A DNA stretch of 64,000 nt. It comes from Puffinus mauretanicus (Eukaryota > Chordata > Aves > Procellariiformes > Procellariidae). The translations under genes and the position numbers were made by a program. The notes below the pieces were generated by a model. That model worked only from the letters and a program-made list of their open reading frames with translations, was not told where the DNA came from and made no database searches. Positions 24,001 to 36,500 of this stretch are shown piece after piece; within the stretch, counting starts at the first letter, position 1; each line of letters begins with the position of its first letter. The stretch is from assembly GCA_023333565.1 (NCBI GenBank), contig JAJKFH010000336.1:1-64000 (forward strand). The letters are read 5' to 3'.

Positions 24001-25556
24001 AATACAGAGCAGTATATGACCTTTGCTCAAACACCACAAACCAAAGCAATATGTTTAATAATGTAGAAGACAGTTGATTACCAAGGAAGCTGAGGAATGG
24101 ACTGCTGACTTTGATTTTTTTGCTAGAAAAGATCATGTGTCAATGAACTTAGAGATGATGAGGAGGTAGAGGAGGATTTTAGAGGCAACTGGAAAGCAGA
24201 ATAAAATTCAAGAACAGGAAGGGTTCTTCAGAAGTCATCTGGTCATTTCCATTCCCATCATTTTGGCTGTAGGGACTACATCATGATTTAAGCAGCTGAA
24301 AGAGGTAGAAGATGGGAAGGAATGGAATAAGGTTATACAGGAGGGGAGAAATCACTTCTGCATCTGGCTCCTGTTTCCTTACTTGGACGACCCCATTTTC
24401 CGTTACACTGTCACTTAGTTTTTATCTCATCCCCTCCTTTGCCTCTTGAAATTCTAGCCGTCTTTCCCCCAGAGTTTTCCAGAGATGTCTGTCTGAGTTG
24501 TCATTCCAGGTAAAATAAGGAAGGCAGATTTCAATCCTTCTTTCTCCGTGTCAAACCTCTTTGTTTGGGGGAAGGCTGGAATTCAGGTTTGGAACCTGTA
24601 GCAGAAGTGGGTTAATTCTAAATATAAAAAGCCCCTCTGCTCTTCACAGACTCCATTACATTCAGTTCAGCTACATTTGTGTTCTAAGGATTTCATAATT
24701 CGGTATATTTTGGATGTAATTTACTGTCCCAAGACACAATTGATTGTCTGGGGTATATGACTTCATCCATAGTGATAAATGTATTACATAGTGGGCATCA
24801 AAGGCCTTATGGTTAGTGAAAAGCAAATCACTGCGGAATGAGCATCTGTGACGGCTGCCAAAAGGATTATATTTTTACTAGACAAGAGGGTCAAAAAAAT
24901 TTGTTACAATGGATACGATGATTGGGAGCAGACCTTGAAAATGCATTGAGATACTAGGATTAAAATAATACTCTGCTCATAAAATTTGCATGCATATTGT
25001 CTTCCCCCCCCCCGCCTTAGATGCTGTAGCACCAGGGTTTTTTGTCATATGTTTTATGATCAGGTTTTATGATAAATTTTCTGTGTTTCCCATTCAAGCA
25101 AAATAGCTAAAACTATCTGTATTACAGGATAATAAAATTGTCACTTAATAAATGTAACTAATTTCATATTGCTAAAATACCCAAAATAATGGGTCGTTGG
25201 GACCAGACTGTGAGAAACTGTTCCCTGTGCCAATAAGGGATTCTTCACACAGACTTTGATGAGGTAATGCATATGATGTGGTATTATTGCAGGAGGAAAT
25301 GCAGTGATTCAGCCAGAATTTCCAGAAACGCAGCATCTCATTTTTAAAATCATTCTTGTGATTTAAAACTCTACATTCTTATTTCACTTCTTTAATATGT
25401 CCAAGTTGTGTCCTGTTCCTCACTGTTTCTGAATATGGTGGTTAAGTATGACCCTTCAAAGATATATGAGCTTGTTTTCTGCAAGGGTGGTTTAAAGTGA
25501 TACTGGTATCCCTGTATCCTTTCATCACAATCGTTCAATAAATTGAGGTGTCTAAA
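18083..25556. other. AT-rich non-coding sequence
   Basis: No gene or known transposon is recognised. An A/C-rich low-complexity tract lies at 23220-23275 and may be an old poly(A)-type tail or simple repeat. Open frames are below 95 codons. Confidence 0.6.
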
Positions 25557-25580
25557 TTAACCTGTGTATACACAGGTTAA
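25557..25580. repeat. Perfect 24-nt palindrome
   Basis: The half-site TTAACCTGTGTA is followed immediately by its exact reverse complement, with no spacer. The symmetry stops at the next base on each side (A at both 25556 and 25581). It can be a cruciform or a dimeric protein site. Confidence 0.9.
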
Positions 25581-28500
25581 ATAATTCCCTTCTGATTTCT
25601 TTGGGTCAGAGGCTTTGTAGGAGTATCTCAAAGATACAGTGGCTGGCATTTAGTTCCCGTCAGAAAGTCGTAAGTTAGACTTCTGACTGCCACTTTCCAA
25701 CTTTACTAGTACAGAAGGCATGACTATGGCTTATAATGACTTCAGAGTTGACCATTACTCAATAGGGTACATCAGAATTATCTAGCCATGCTCTCTTTTG
25801 TATGTAAATTTTATGAAAATCATTTAAACATCAAGTGAGTTTATATTCTCATAGGTAAAGGAGCTTCGGTTTTTTTTCTTTTTCTTTTTTTTCCTAACCT
25901 GGTCAGTTTTTCACAGGAGCATGGCATTTTTGATCAGTGTTTCCTGTTTAAGGCATTAGACCTAGAAACTTGATAAACAGTTCTCAAATCTGATCGATTC
26001 TTTCTTTATGACTGTAACTGCTCTGTGCATCAGCTTCTTTTCTGTAAAGTAGGAATAGTTCCACCTCTCCACTTGTCTTTTTTCATTTGTTTAGACTCTA
26101 AAATATCTGGGAGAAGAAATGGACTGCATGACTGCAATATTGCTTGCTAGTAGTATCTTTGCTGTGTGACATACATGATGAATGCCGTACTTTCTTCCTT
26201 ACATATGAATTATTTGGACTTGGTATGTTCTGTTGATGATGTTCTATCTACTGGTCTATAAGGTAAATAGGAAATGAATGTCCCTGTCAGAGGAACCATT
26301 TCAGAAAGTTCTACCAAATGGAACTATTGGGTACTGCAACCGGAAGACAAGCCGTGGTTTGTTACTACGGATGTGAGCATCTGATGTAAAAAGCTGATCC
26401 TGTTGACTCCAAGGCAGAACTCCCACTGACCTCAGTAAAGCTGGTATTTTACCCTGAAACTCAATTATAAGTTAGCTAAGGAGCTAATCAAAACACTATG
26501 GTAAAGTTACTTTGCACAAGATGCAGAAATAAATGCCCCTCTCTATGTAGAGGAAACTTACATAGCATAAGCCAATTGAGCTGAATAAAAATACATGGCT
26601 GGGTCACGCTTATTTTATGCATGACTCAGTGTACTTTCCATCTGCAAGTTATAAGGTGCTTACTGTTAGTGCATGCTGAGGTAAGCTGGATTTAGAGGGA
26701 TGCTGAAACTAGAAACATAATACTGGCTTACAGAAAAATGGGTAAATGTTTTTTTAGGAATACTTTGTTTCTCACCATAGAGCACAGTTGTCAGCTCAGG
26801 GGCTGACACATCCCCAAGGGTGGTAGTTCCTCAGTCAGTTGCTTTGTAGTCATGAGCCTGTGTTCAGGGTCATCTACTGTTGATTGGGATGTGGGGTGAT
26901 TGTTCTACAGTCTCCAGTATATAGTGTGAGGCCACTGACTTCCTATCAGACTTGCACATGTACCAAGCAAAGGTGAAATTGTGTTTCAAGTGTGGTTGAC
27001 AACAAAACCTCATTTCAGTAGTGACATAATTTTGCACCCGGCTGAATCCAATGACTTAGCCCCATGATTGAAACCCAGTATATTCATCAGTCTTCATAAT
27101 GGCACTTAGCGCAGTTTTATATTCTAATGGCATTTAACTTTTGCCTTTAAGCTTCACTGTTTAAAAATGTAAAACTAATCCCTATCAATATTGGAATTTT
27201 TCAACAAAGTAAACTATTCTAGTAACTACGCAGAGAGAAGTGTACGTATAGGTCACATGCAATCAGTGCCAACTTTGCACTGGAATGACCCAGAATACCA
27301 TGCTGGAACCCGTTTCAAGTGTGAGCTGCGCTTCACTCCCTCCCTGCCTGTACATGAGGCTTTCAGAGCCTCTTTCCAGCATCTTTTCCATACAGATTGT
27401 TCTCTCTGTGCTGCTGTAATTATAGACATATAAATGGCAAGTGTTTCAGGTGGAAGCCATTTCTTAGGTACGTGGCTGTATGGAGCAAAGAACAGCGTCG
27501 ACATCAGTGGCTCATGACTAGGTCTCACAGGTGCTATTGTAGTACTTGGAACAGTAAGGAATACGCTCTGGGTGTATGATGTATGCCTGCCCACTGAGCA
27601 TACACAAACAAATATTACATAAAGGAAGCCAATTCTAAATGAATTGTGGTTTCAATCTGCAGTTAATGCTCCTGGTACATGCCTGTATTTTTGCTCAACC
27701 CCACTGGGTTCAAAGGGGAGGGGGGTGTTCGATGCTTGATCCATGTGAGGCCAAGAAACAGGATTTCTGTGGAATTCTATACAAGTCTTTTCAAGTAGCT
27801 TCTCTCACACCTACCTCTGTGCACAGCAAAAAATCTGCAGAAACCCCAAGCTAGGCATAAAATAACCACTTTTTACTCCCTATAAAACAAAGGATGTGAA
27901 ACAAAGGTTGGGGCCTGTGATGTCGCCACCAGCAGCACAGCTTTGTTTTACCTGGATTTTCAGTTCCAAAAATGCATGCTCCAAAAAAAAAAAAAAAAAA
28001 AGATAAATTGTTGAAAGCCACTTTTCTGTTGCTCTGCATGCCTTTTTGCCTTCTGCTTGGCAACCTCCACACCTGCTGTTCTGACTACTAAAAATTCTCC
28101 TTTCTTTTGTCCTGCAAGTATTTCTGCCTAAGAGGAGAGGACAAAGGATTCACTAGCATTTTTCTTGGTTTTGCTGCCTTATAACTTTCGAAATGAAGTT
28201 CTTGTTAACAGTGCAGTGTTCTTGGGGCTCCAAAATTCAGGTTTTTTAATTAGAATGGCTATGAGCTAGGATGGTTGCACGTACTGCTCTTAAAACCAGC
28301 TTTTTAATGTATTCTTTAAGTGTATAGGAGTGAAAAACGGCATTTTCTGCTGCAGTGTGAGGCTGCTGTGTTTAACAGGAATGAGGCAAAAGCACAGGTG
28401 AAAGGAAGTTACTCCCATCTTCTCCCGTACAATTTTTCTCTCCAGCGTTCGTTGGTTCAAGGCTCCCACACAGTTTCCTTTTTCCTTGGCTGGTGCAGTG

Positions 28501-31500
28501 ACAGCTCCTTCTCCTGTTCTAGTCTGCTTTAAGAACAGCCTTCATTTGTGATGTTACTGAGAAACATTTCAGTATATGAAACATTTGAATATACCATCGC
28601 AGATGTTTTAAGGAGGAAGGCCGGTTCTTCCTCCGTTTACTCTGATGGGTGTTTTTCATCATTATCTTTAATGAGAGGGTGAGCAAGACTTGACGAAAAT
28701 GTTTCCTGGAATCGAAAGAGTTATTTGCCTCTTAAGGGAACATGGTGGCTAGTTTCAGATTTCAAAACTGAAAAAGTCTTGCCCTTTGAACAAATTCGTA
28801 CAAGAGCCAACCCATCCCAGAAACACCACCATCACCGCACATGCGGACACGGTAGATTAAGTGCAGAATTTGCCAGTTCACCCCAGGTGACTACCTGGGC
28901 CATTTTATTTCTCATAAGCCTTGTTGCTGCCAGCATGAAGGGTTTATCAACACTACTCAGTGGTATAAAGACAGCTGAGCTGGCTCGAGATGAACCAACT
29001 TAAATACTGGAAGCAACCTGTATTTCTTCACAGGGTAGAGGAGCCTACACATGGGTCTGCACCAGGACAGCTAGCGTGCTTTCCGTTCACATTTAGAACT
29101 GGCTTGCAGTGCACTTCGAGATGCTTTCCTTAGGAAAGTTGGAATAATACTGCTGAAATACTTGTAGTGCAAATCCATCTATGTCAGGTAAGCTACAAAT
29201 TATGTTGGCATAGTAAAATGATCCTCGTGAGGGGGGGGGAAAAATGTATTTTTGCTAGTTTAACCACTACTGGCAGCTTCTGTCAGCACGGCTGCATTAA
29301 TCAGGGGTTGCACCCTTTCCTGACTTAGCTAGCTGTGCCAGCAAAATTAGCTGGTTTTCCCATTGCAATGTGTCCCGGTTTTAAAATGTGTTAAATAGCA
29401 TAGTGACATTTTTGAGCAGAACACAGGTTATCATTTCAATACTTCCTGGCCAGAAAACCATTTTAGAGCCTTTTAGAAAGCACTAGCTCTAGTGCTCTAC
29501 GACGGGGCATGCTTAAGGTAATAACTTTGCAAGGATTGATGCCTAGTTGTTAGCCAGAGTTAAAGTACAACTTGGTACCCATACAGGAGCTTGGAATGTT
29601 TAATTAGGTTGTACAGGAATGGAGTAAGAATTTGTATTTGTAAAAGGAAACGTCCTTTCTGAAGTTGATGGAAAGACGAAAACAGTATTCATGAGAATTC
29701 TGAATTCCTTTGAATTTGACGTGTTTAAATTAATCCTTTTTTCTGAGTCCACTTTAACTTTTGCTTAACTTACTCCTCATATTTTTTCACTTTTGAGCAA
29801 AATAATTTTTGAAACTGTTTTACAAACGCAGAGTGACGGAAGGTTAGAAACCAATCTGTTTACATACAGATAATGATTAATGATGTTCAAGAACGTGAGA
29901 ATGAAATAAAATTTAGATGTCAACAGACTTTTCACAGAAGGGTTTATTTTTCAGAAGAGGCCATTTTCAAAGGAAAACGTACCAAAAGTGTTCCCATAGA
30001 GACTATACGCAGCTCTTAAATTCTATATATATACAGCTGACAATGTATTGGTGAAACAAAAAATTTACTCACACTTATTTTTCACTAGATAAATTGTTGA
30101 TATATTACTTTTTTCCTCAAATGGATAATAAAAATACACTAGCCGGGTTTACTGCCATGTTTATAGATACACATTTTGTCAGGTTTTAGAGCTATGCTGT
30201 AATATAGAAATGAGCGATATTTGTCTATTAGATTTGGGAGATTTTTAAAACATTCCTGTTATAAAACCTCTAATCTTACTTTCATAACTTCTTTTATTTC
30301 TCAATAACATCTTTAAAATTACATGGACAAACTGTTTCCAATAAACTAGTTAGAATTTACATTATTAATTTAAGACCTGGAAATTGTAATATTTTAAATT
30401 AAAGTACTTTTGGTCGGTTCTGTGCTGAAAGTAACTCAAAAACACAAGCTTAAGTTTCCCTAGAGAAGAGCTTTGCACTTCTTAAAAGCTGAAATGATAA
30501 CTTGATTAACAGTAGAGATTTGTAATCACTTTAAATGAATCCTGTCCTGCTCTCAAGCTCTCTTAGAAAATTATTACAAAACTGTGTGTGTTTCCTTATC
30601 ATTCCTGCCTCATGGGAGACCAAGAGCATTCATAATTTCAGCGTCAAAATTCAGTTGTTTCAGATTACTTTGTTACATGAATAGACCAGACTTGATAGTT
30701 TCATCTTACTAGATTTATTTATTAATTCATTAATGAAGCGCTTGTTTCAGCTCACACACAGCTGGCTAGTCTTAGAAGTTGGTTGCACAAAATCACTCAG
30801 CTGCCTTGTTTCACTCAATGATCCAGGTATACATCTGAACGGAGTTTAGTTCATTAAAAATAAGGATTCTGGATGCCTACAACAGATCTTTGTCAGCTGC
30901 CTACACTTATGCTGATACAGCACATGCAAAGGAGAATATATGAATATTTTAGTCTCTTAACAAAACTAAGTGGCATTCAGAGCATTGGGGAAGATTGCAG
31001 CTCTTGGCTGCAGAAGGAATTTTGCTTATGAGAAGTGAGAAAGTTGCCACTAACTTGTAGCTGAAGTTAGTTATCAGTGTCAGTAAATCATCACAACTGC
31101 AGCTGCTATTTTTACATAGCTGACTCTCTCCCCAAAGTAATTTAGGTATTTTTCCCCAAAATGAGATCTAATGTATACAGTGAAGGGCCAGTTGTAGGAC
31201 AGACATCAAGCTAAAATTTTCTGACCTTTATCAGCAATAAATCCAGGAAATCAAATATTTATCCTACCAAATGCAAATACGTAATGAACTGCACCAAGAA
31301 ATTGATTAGCTAAAGTTTATTTGCACTACAGCTACTTTATTGTAATACCTTTAATATCTTCAGTTTTGCTATGGAGGCAGTGATGAATTTGGCTGTCAAT
31401 AAAGATTTTGTGCTATCTTAGGGAAGTTTCTCATCAGTTAAATTTTGTGATTAAAAGGTCTGAATGTACCACTGATTCTCTACAATTAATTCTCTTGTAA

Positions 31501-33175
31501 TAAAGGAATCCTTTAACTTCTGTATCAGATTCTACTGTGCAATGTGCTGTGTAGTTAGGATAGGAACTGCTAAAATCCATTTCCAACTTCCATCTCAGGA
31601 TGTAGGTGTAGGACAGGTCAGCAATGGCTGACTAAATGTGTTGGTGAAAAGGGAAGGGGGTGAAAGAGGCAGGAGATGAATGAGCGGCATTGACACTTGC
31701 AGTGTGTAGAGGTTTCTCAGCCTTGTCCTATTAATAACAGCTATAGACTGCTTGAAGTTCACAAGATGGTCTTCAGGCTGTACTTAATAGCTTTATTTTT
31801 TAGGGCTCATGCATCTTGTCTCTTCGTAACTGTTTGGAGAATAGCTGGGGGAAAAAATAAACGGAGGGGGTGAAATAAAACAAAGTTTATATTTTCAATT
31901 TTAAAATTTATGAAATAAAGGGAAAGAATTTCATCACCAAGTTAGTGTAATATAAATGTCCTCATCTTTAGCAATACTAAAACTCTAACTGCAGTGCTTT
32001 ATCTGCAGTGTAGATACTCATACATGCTTAACTTCAAGCATATGTATAGTAAGATGTTTTTAGCGAAGAGACGCTGAGTAATGTTAATGCTGCACTATAA
32101 TCCAAAAGGTTTTCTACCAGCAGTTCCTTTTCATAGGTTGTTTCAATCGTTTCAAGTAGGACAACTGTTAACTAGTTCTGTTTTTCATAAACATTTTCTT
32201 GAGGTTATTGCAGTGTGAAACCACATGTTTTCTTAATAATCAGGTTTTCTTTCATGCCAGTTACATTGCTGCCTTTGTAATAAGACTGTAATTTCATTGT
32301 AATAGCATTCATGAACTCATACTAGATGCATTTTTAAGCCTATTTTAACTGAGAAGTGAACAGAGCTGGCCTAGAAGTTAGGTTTGGATCACAGCCTTCT
32401 CTTTTCCATCTAATTTTAAACAGCTTTCTCAACCACTGTGATTGTCTCGGCTGCGTTATTCATCCCCTTACTGCCGCCACAATGCAACCAGTGTTGTCTG
32501 TGGTCTTCAGATGAGCAAATAGGTTGAGAGGAGGCCATTTCCCTGCTGGTGATCCTCCTTGTCCCAACAAAGCTAATATGTGTCTGAGGTTAGTGAGGGT
32601 GTTTTCCAGGAGGGGACTGGCGAATAAAAGATTACGGAAATCGGAGCTTTTCGAGGTATCATTTAATCATAACTGTGAAAGATGACCACGTCCCAAGAGA
32701 ATGGAGGAAGAAGTGGAGGGAAGCCCATCACTGCAACTGCTGCTGTGGCGTGATTTCCCAGGGCCAGGTCGCTGGTACTCACTAAGTTTGGAAGGCCTGC
32801 TGGACATTAATGTGAAAAGAAGGAGTCATCCTCAATTATGTCACGTGTTGTGGTATGTTTTTACCTATCTAGTTATGTCTGTATGTAGATGTACCTATCT
32901 TGGTATAAGAGTGATATACCTATGTATCTTTTGATTAACCATGAAAATTAGCAGAAGCTCTATGGCTCTCTGCACTTTTCTAATGCTGTAATTTTATTTA
33001 CCTTGGCAGAGTTGGCAGCGATTGGGGTATTTCTTAGGACCTTCTGGGCACTAGGAAAATATAAACAACTGAAACCGAAATGACATTAAAGTTACACGCA
33101 CAACCTCGCCCTAAAGTGTAGAGCCAGATTTAAGAGGAGATATAGGAGGTATAGCAAATATGTTTTTTAAGGAAA
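25581..33175. other. AT-rich non-coding sequence
   Basis: No gene or known transposon is recognised. An A18 run lies at about 27984-28001. The longest open frame (27253-27594, minus) has no family features. Confidence 0.6.
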
Positions 33176-33545
33176 GATTGTAAGAAGTGGAAGTTGTTAG
33201 CCTAAGAAAAGGCTGGGTGAAGATATGATAGCACTTTTTGTATGTATTAGTTAAAGACTGATGCAAAGAGAGGTGTAACCAACATATCTGTAGGTAAGTC
33301 GTTTTCCAGCTCCACTGGGGGACGGGATGGGCTTGAATCAAAGCAAAGGAGCTACAGGTTAGACACAGGAGAAGCTTTCTAGCCATGAGCTTAGAGAAAC
33401 ACTGGAAGGGAATTGCCTGAGAAGGCTGGAAAACCCCTCTGGTGTTGGAGATTCTGTGAACTCCTGCTGAGAATGGTTTAGAGGTACTTAATCCTGTGAC
33501 AGAAAGGTGGATTACATGACCTCTTATTTTCTGTTATTCTATACA
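33176..33545 (+). mobile_element. Old, strongly diverged CR1 LINE 3' end
   Basis: The order of short words matches a CR1 3' end: GTTAGCCTAAGAAAAGGCTG, then GATATGATAGCA, then ACACTGGAAGGGAATTGCC near 33402, then a weakly matching GGATTACATGACCTCTTATTTTC, and finally TTATTCTAT near 33536. No coding frame survives. Divergence is much greater than in the other copies in this window, consistent with an ancient CR1 subfamily shared with other reptiles. Confidence 0.65.
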
Positions 33546-36500
33546 GAGAGCTATCTTGTGAGGCAGTGCTGATGTATTTAATAAATTCTCTTGCTAGCTC
33601 CTTTTGTTCTTTCTAGTAACCAAAAAATGCAAAATGTGCAATGTTTTTCAAACATCTCTTCTAAACATAGCTTTTCTTTTCCTTCAAAGTGAGGGGAAAA
33701 TTATTTCTACATAAAAATCTTGCCACATGAAATGGTTATTTCTCTTGGCAGCTTTTCTTTCCAGGGATTCACTGATGCCCTTCAAGAAAAGATGGCTAGA
33801 TAAAACTATAAGGATAACCAAAGCAATGTACGTAGCAGCAGAGTAAGAGCTAAAATGTCACGGTGTGTAAGTAAAAAGTAAAATCTGGCGTTATGATCTG
33901 ATACATATATCTGGTCCCTTCACCTAAAGTCCGTGGTGAGGAGGGAGGTTAAAGGCAAACGAGTTCAGTTTCTGTAGCGGTGGTGAGATGAGAAGTTACA
34001 GTGCAATTGCAGGCTCTTCGTCGGCAGAAACAAAAAGCCACCCACCTGCTGTGTCTCATATTAATGTCTGTTTTCCTTGATCATAACATTACAGCACCCT
34101 TCCTTTGACTGTTGCTCTCTTTGAATCATTCATTGTTGCATCTTCTGCAAGGGAAAGCAATATTCCTAACATAATCCTTATTCCCTGAAAAGATAGCAGA
34201 GCACTTAAAGAACATGAGTAAGGACTATTTCTTCTGTTTCATAGTAGACATGTTGAAACACATGTGAAAAAAAGCCTCTAAAACTGTGATTCCCCAACCA
34301 TTTCTTTAGTCTACTTCATGATGTAGCTGCAGAGATACTTGTGATTGCTAGCCGAAGGGAGGAGGTGTGGTGTGAGGCTAGGAATCTCAAAGGATATGGA
34401 AAAGGGTGGGCATTCTCCTTCCCTCCACAGTGACCACAAATAAGCTTAAAATGGTGCATTAAAAATTAAAATTGGTGCATTAGACTACCCTTTTAATCAC
34501 TGATTTACAGAACTGGAAAGAAAACCTAATCTCTTAGCCTCCAGGCCCTCAAATTTCATTAAAAAAACAACAACAATGACAACCAATAAAAAAAAAACCA
34601 CCACACCAAAAACTAAAAAAGAAACTGCAACCAAATCTACCTTTCCTCTTTCTTTCAAATGTAATTCTCTAGTTTTAAAGTGTCCTGTCAGTTTTGACTA
34701 ATAGTAATCAGCTAGATCACTGCTAATTACCATGTTTCTATCATTTCTATTCTGTGGCCTAGCATTAGGAAATACTTTGTACCATCTAGGCACTTTCTTT
34801 TAGCGTGCCGCCTGTTCTCCTGCCCATCTCTTCCACCTGGCTGATTGAGCTCTAATAGCTCAGAGACATCCTCGTGATACTGCACTAAATCTGACTGCTT
34901 TAGTCAGACAACAGCATGTAAAAAAAAATTTCAAAATGGTCAAGTAGTGAATGGCTAGGTTTATTTCTGTCTTCCTAAAAATGGTCATATTCAGTGTAGT
35001 GATCACCGGAGCAGTAGTTATAAAATCAGAACATTTCCCTATCATCACAAATATTTATATATGTATACATATACATGGATTCTGTCACTCTCCTGGCCTT
35101 TGATGTGTGGCTCTAGTGTTCTAGTCTCTTGCTCTGATCTTCCCAGCTGGCACTTAATAAAATACAAGCATCACAAGACTTGGATTGAAATGCCAATTTC
35201 ATTGTTGCCAGTTCTGTTGGACGTAATTGAATAAATCTTCCCCTCCCTGAAAAGCTGCTAGATTTCTACATACAGTACTGATTAAAAAATTACCAGTAAG
35301 GCTGTATGTACTTAATTACTAGCAAGACTGTACTTTCCAAAAAACATGCATCTTATTTCCAGTCTGAGTTAGTCTTCCATAACTGATAGGCTTACCCCCC
35401 GCCATCATTCTCACTGCCTGGTCAAATTGCATGCTACTAAGTGAGATATTTTACAGAAATCTACTATATTATTACTATCTTTAAGCTACCTTCATCAAGA
35501 ACAACACTGAGAGAAATAAAATTTACTTTACCATAAGCCCACAGTGATATGCATTAATTAAATTACTCTCCTTAATTATTTATTAATTGGATTCTATGTT
35601 ATCCATTCCATTAACTTTCTCTAGATCCACATCACGCTCACAAGTTTGTGTTTACCTGGATCATCTCATGTCCTTGGGTTTCTTCAGGTCCTCTGAAAGC
35701 TGCCATAGTTTCCCAACAAACTGAAAAAAAGGATATATATGTCCCCCAGCCAGCCCTTCTAAAATAACTGGATACAAATTACACAGAATTGCAAATATCA
35801 AATTACAAACCTTAGTATCAACTCATTAATGTCATCCTAAATTATTCTTGATATGGAAATATTTAATAGTCTCAGCTATACCAAACATCTGTTTCTTCCC
35901 AGATACACAACAGAAGTGCTTATTGATCTCTTTTTAATTAACTGTTGCTAAAGCCAAGATTTCCCTCCAGTAATGAATCACTATCAGAATTCCTGCAGCT
36001 TTGGTTTACTCAGGAAAAAATCTTATTCCTTTTATTCCTAACAATATTGGCAATAGCTTGTTCTTTGTATCTGTTTTTCTTGATTAAAATCCTACATGCT
36101 TAACCTCTGGCTTATATTAAGTATTACTCTTTTTTATGCAATTCTAACTTAGAGTCTGCTTGGTGTTTTAATTAATATAATATTCCTTCTGAAAACAGGA
36201 GGCGGCTTTTTCAAACAGGATTGATGCTTAGAGAAATATTCTTAATTAGCATTCATAGTTTTCTGCACTTTTTTATTTTCCTCATGGTGTTACGGTTTCT
36301 AATTGTTTTCCCCTTGGAAGAACTGACTTATTTTAAAGCTACAAATACAGTGGTTTGGATGTTAATCATGCTTGCAGATAACAGTATAAACTATCATGAT
36401 TTCTTGTACAAAAGTTACACTGATTTTTAGATTTCTGATCTGTTGTTTTTTGTATGCTAAGATGACTTCTTAGAGAATCTGCTTGTGGCAGACACAGCGT

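Noticed and set aside
27253..27594. Minus-strand open frame of 113 codons
   Set aside because: No recognisable domain and no flanking gene signals; consistent with chance.
36221..36430. Hydrophobic 69-codon frame considered as the SHISAL1 signal-peptide exon
   Set aside because: The hydrophobic stretch is too long and irregular, no phase-1 donor follows at the right place, and nothing resembles the known SHISAL1 leader.
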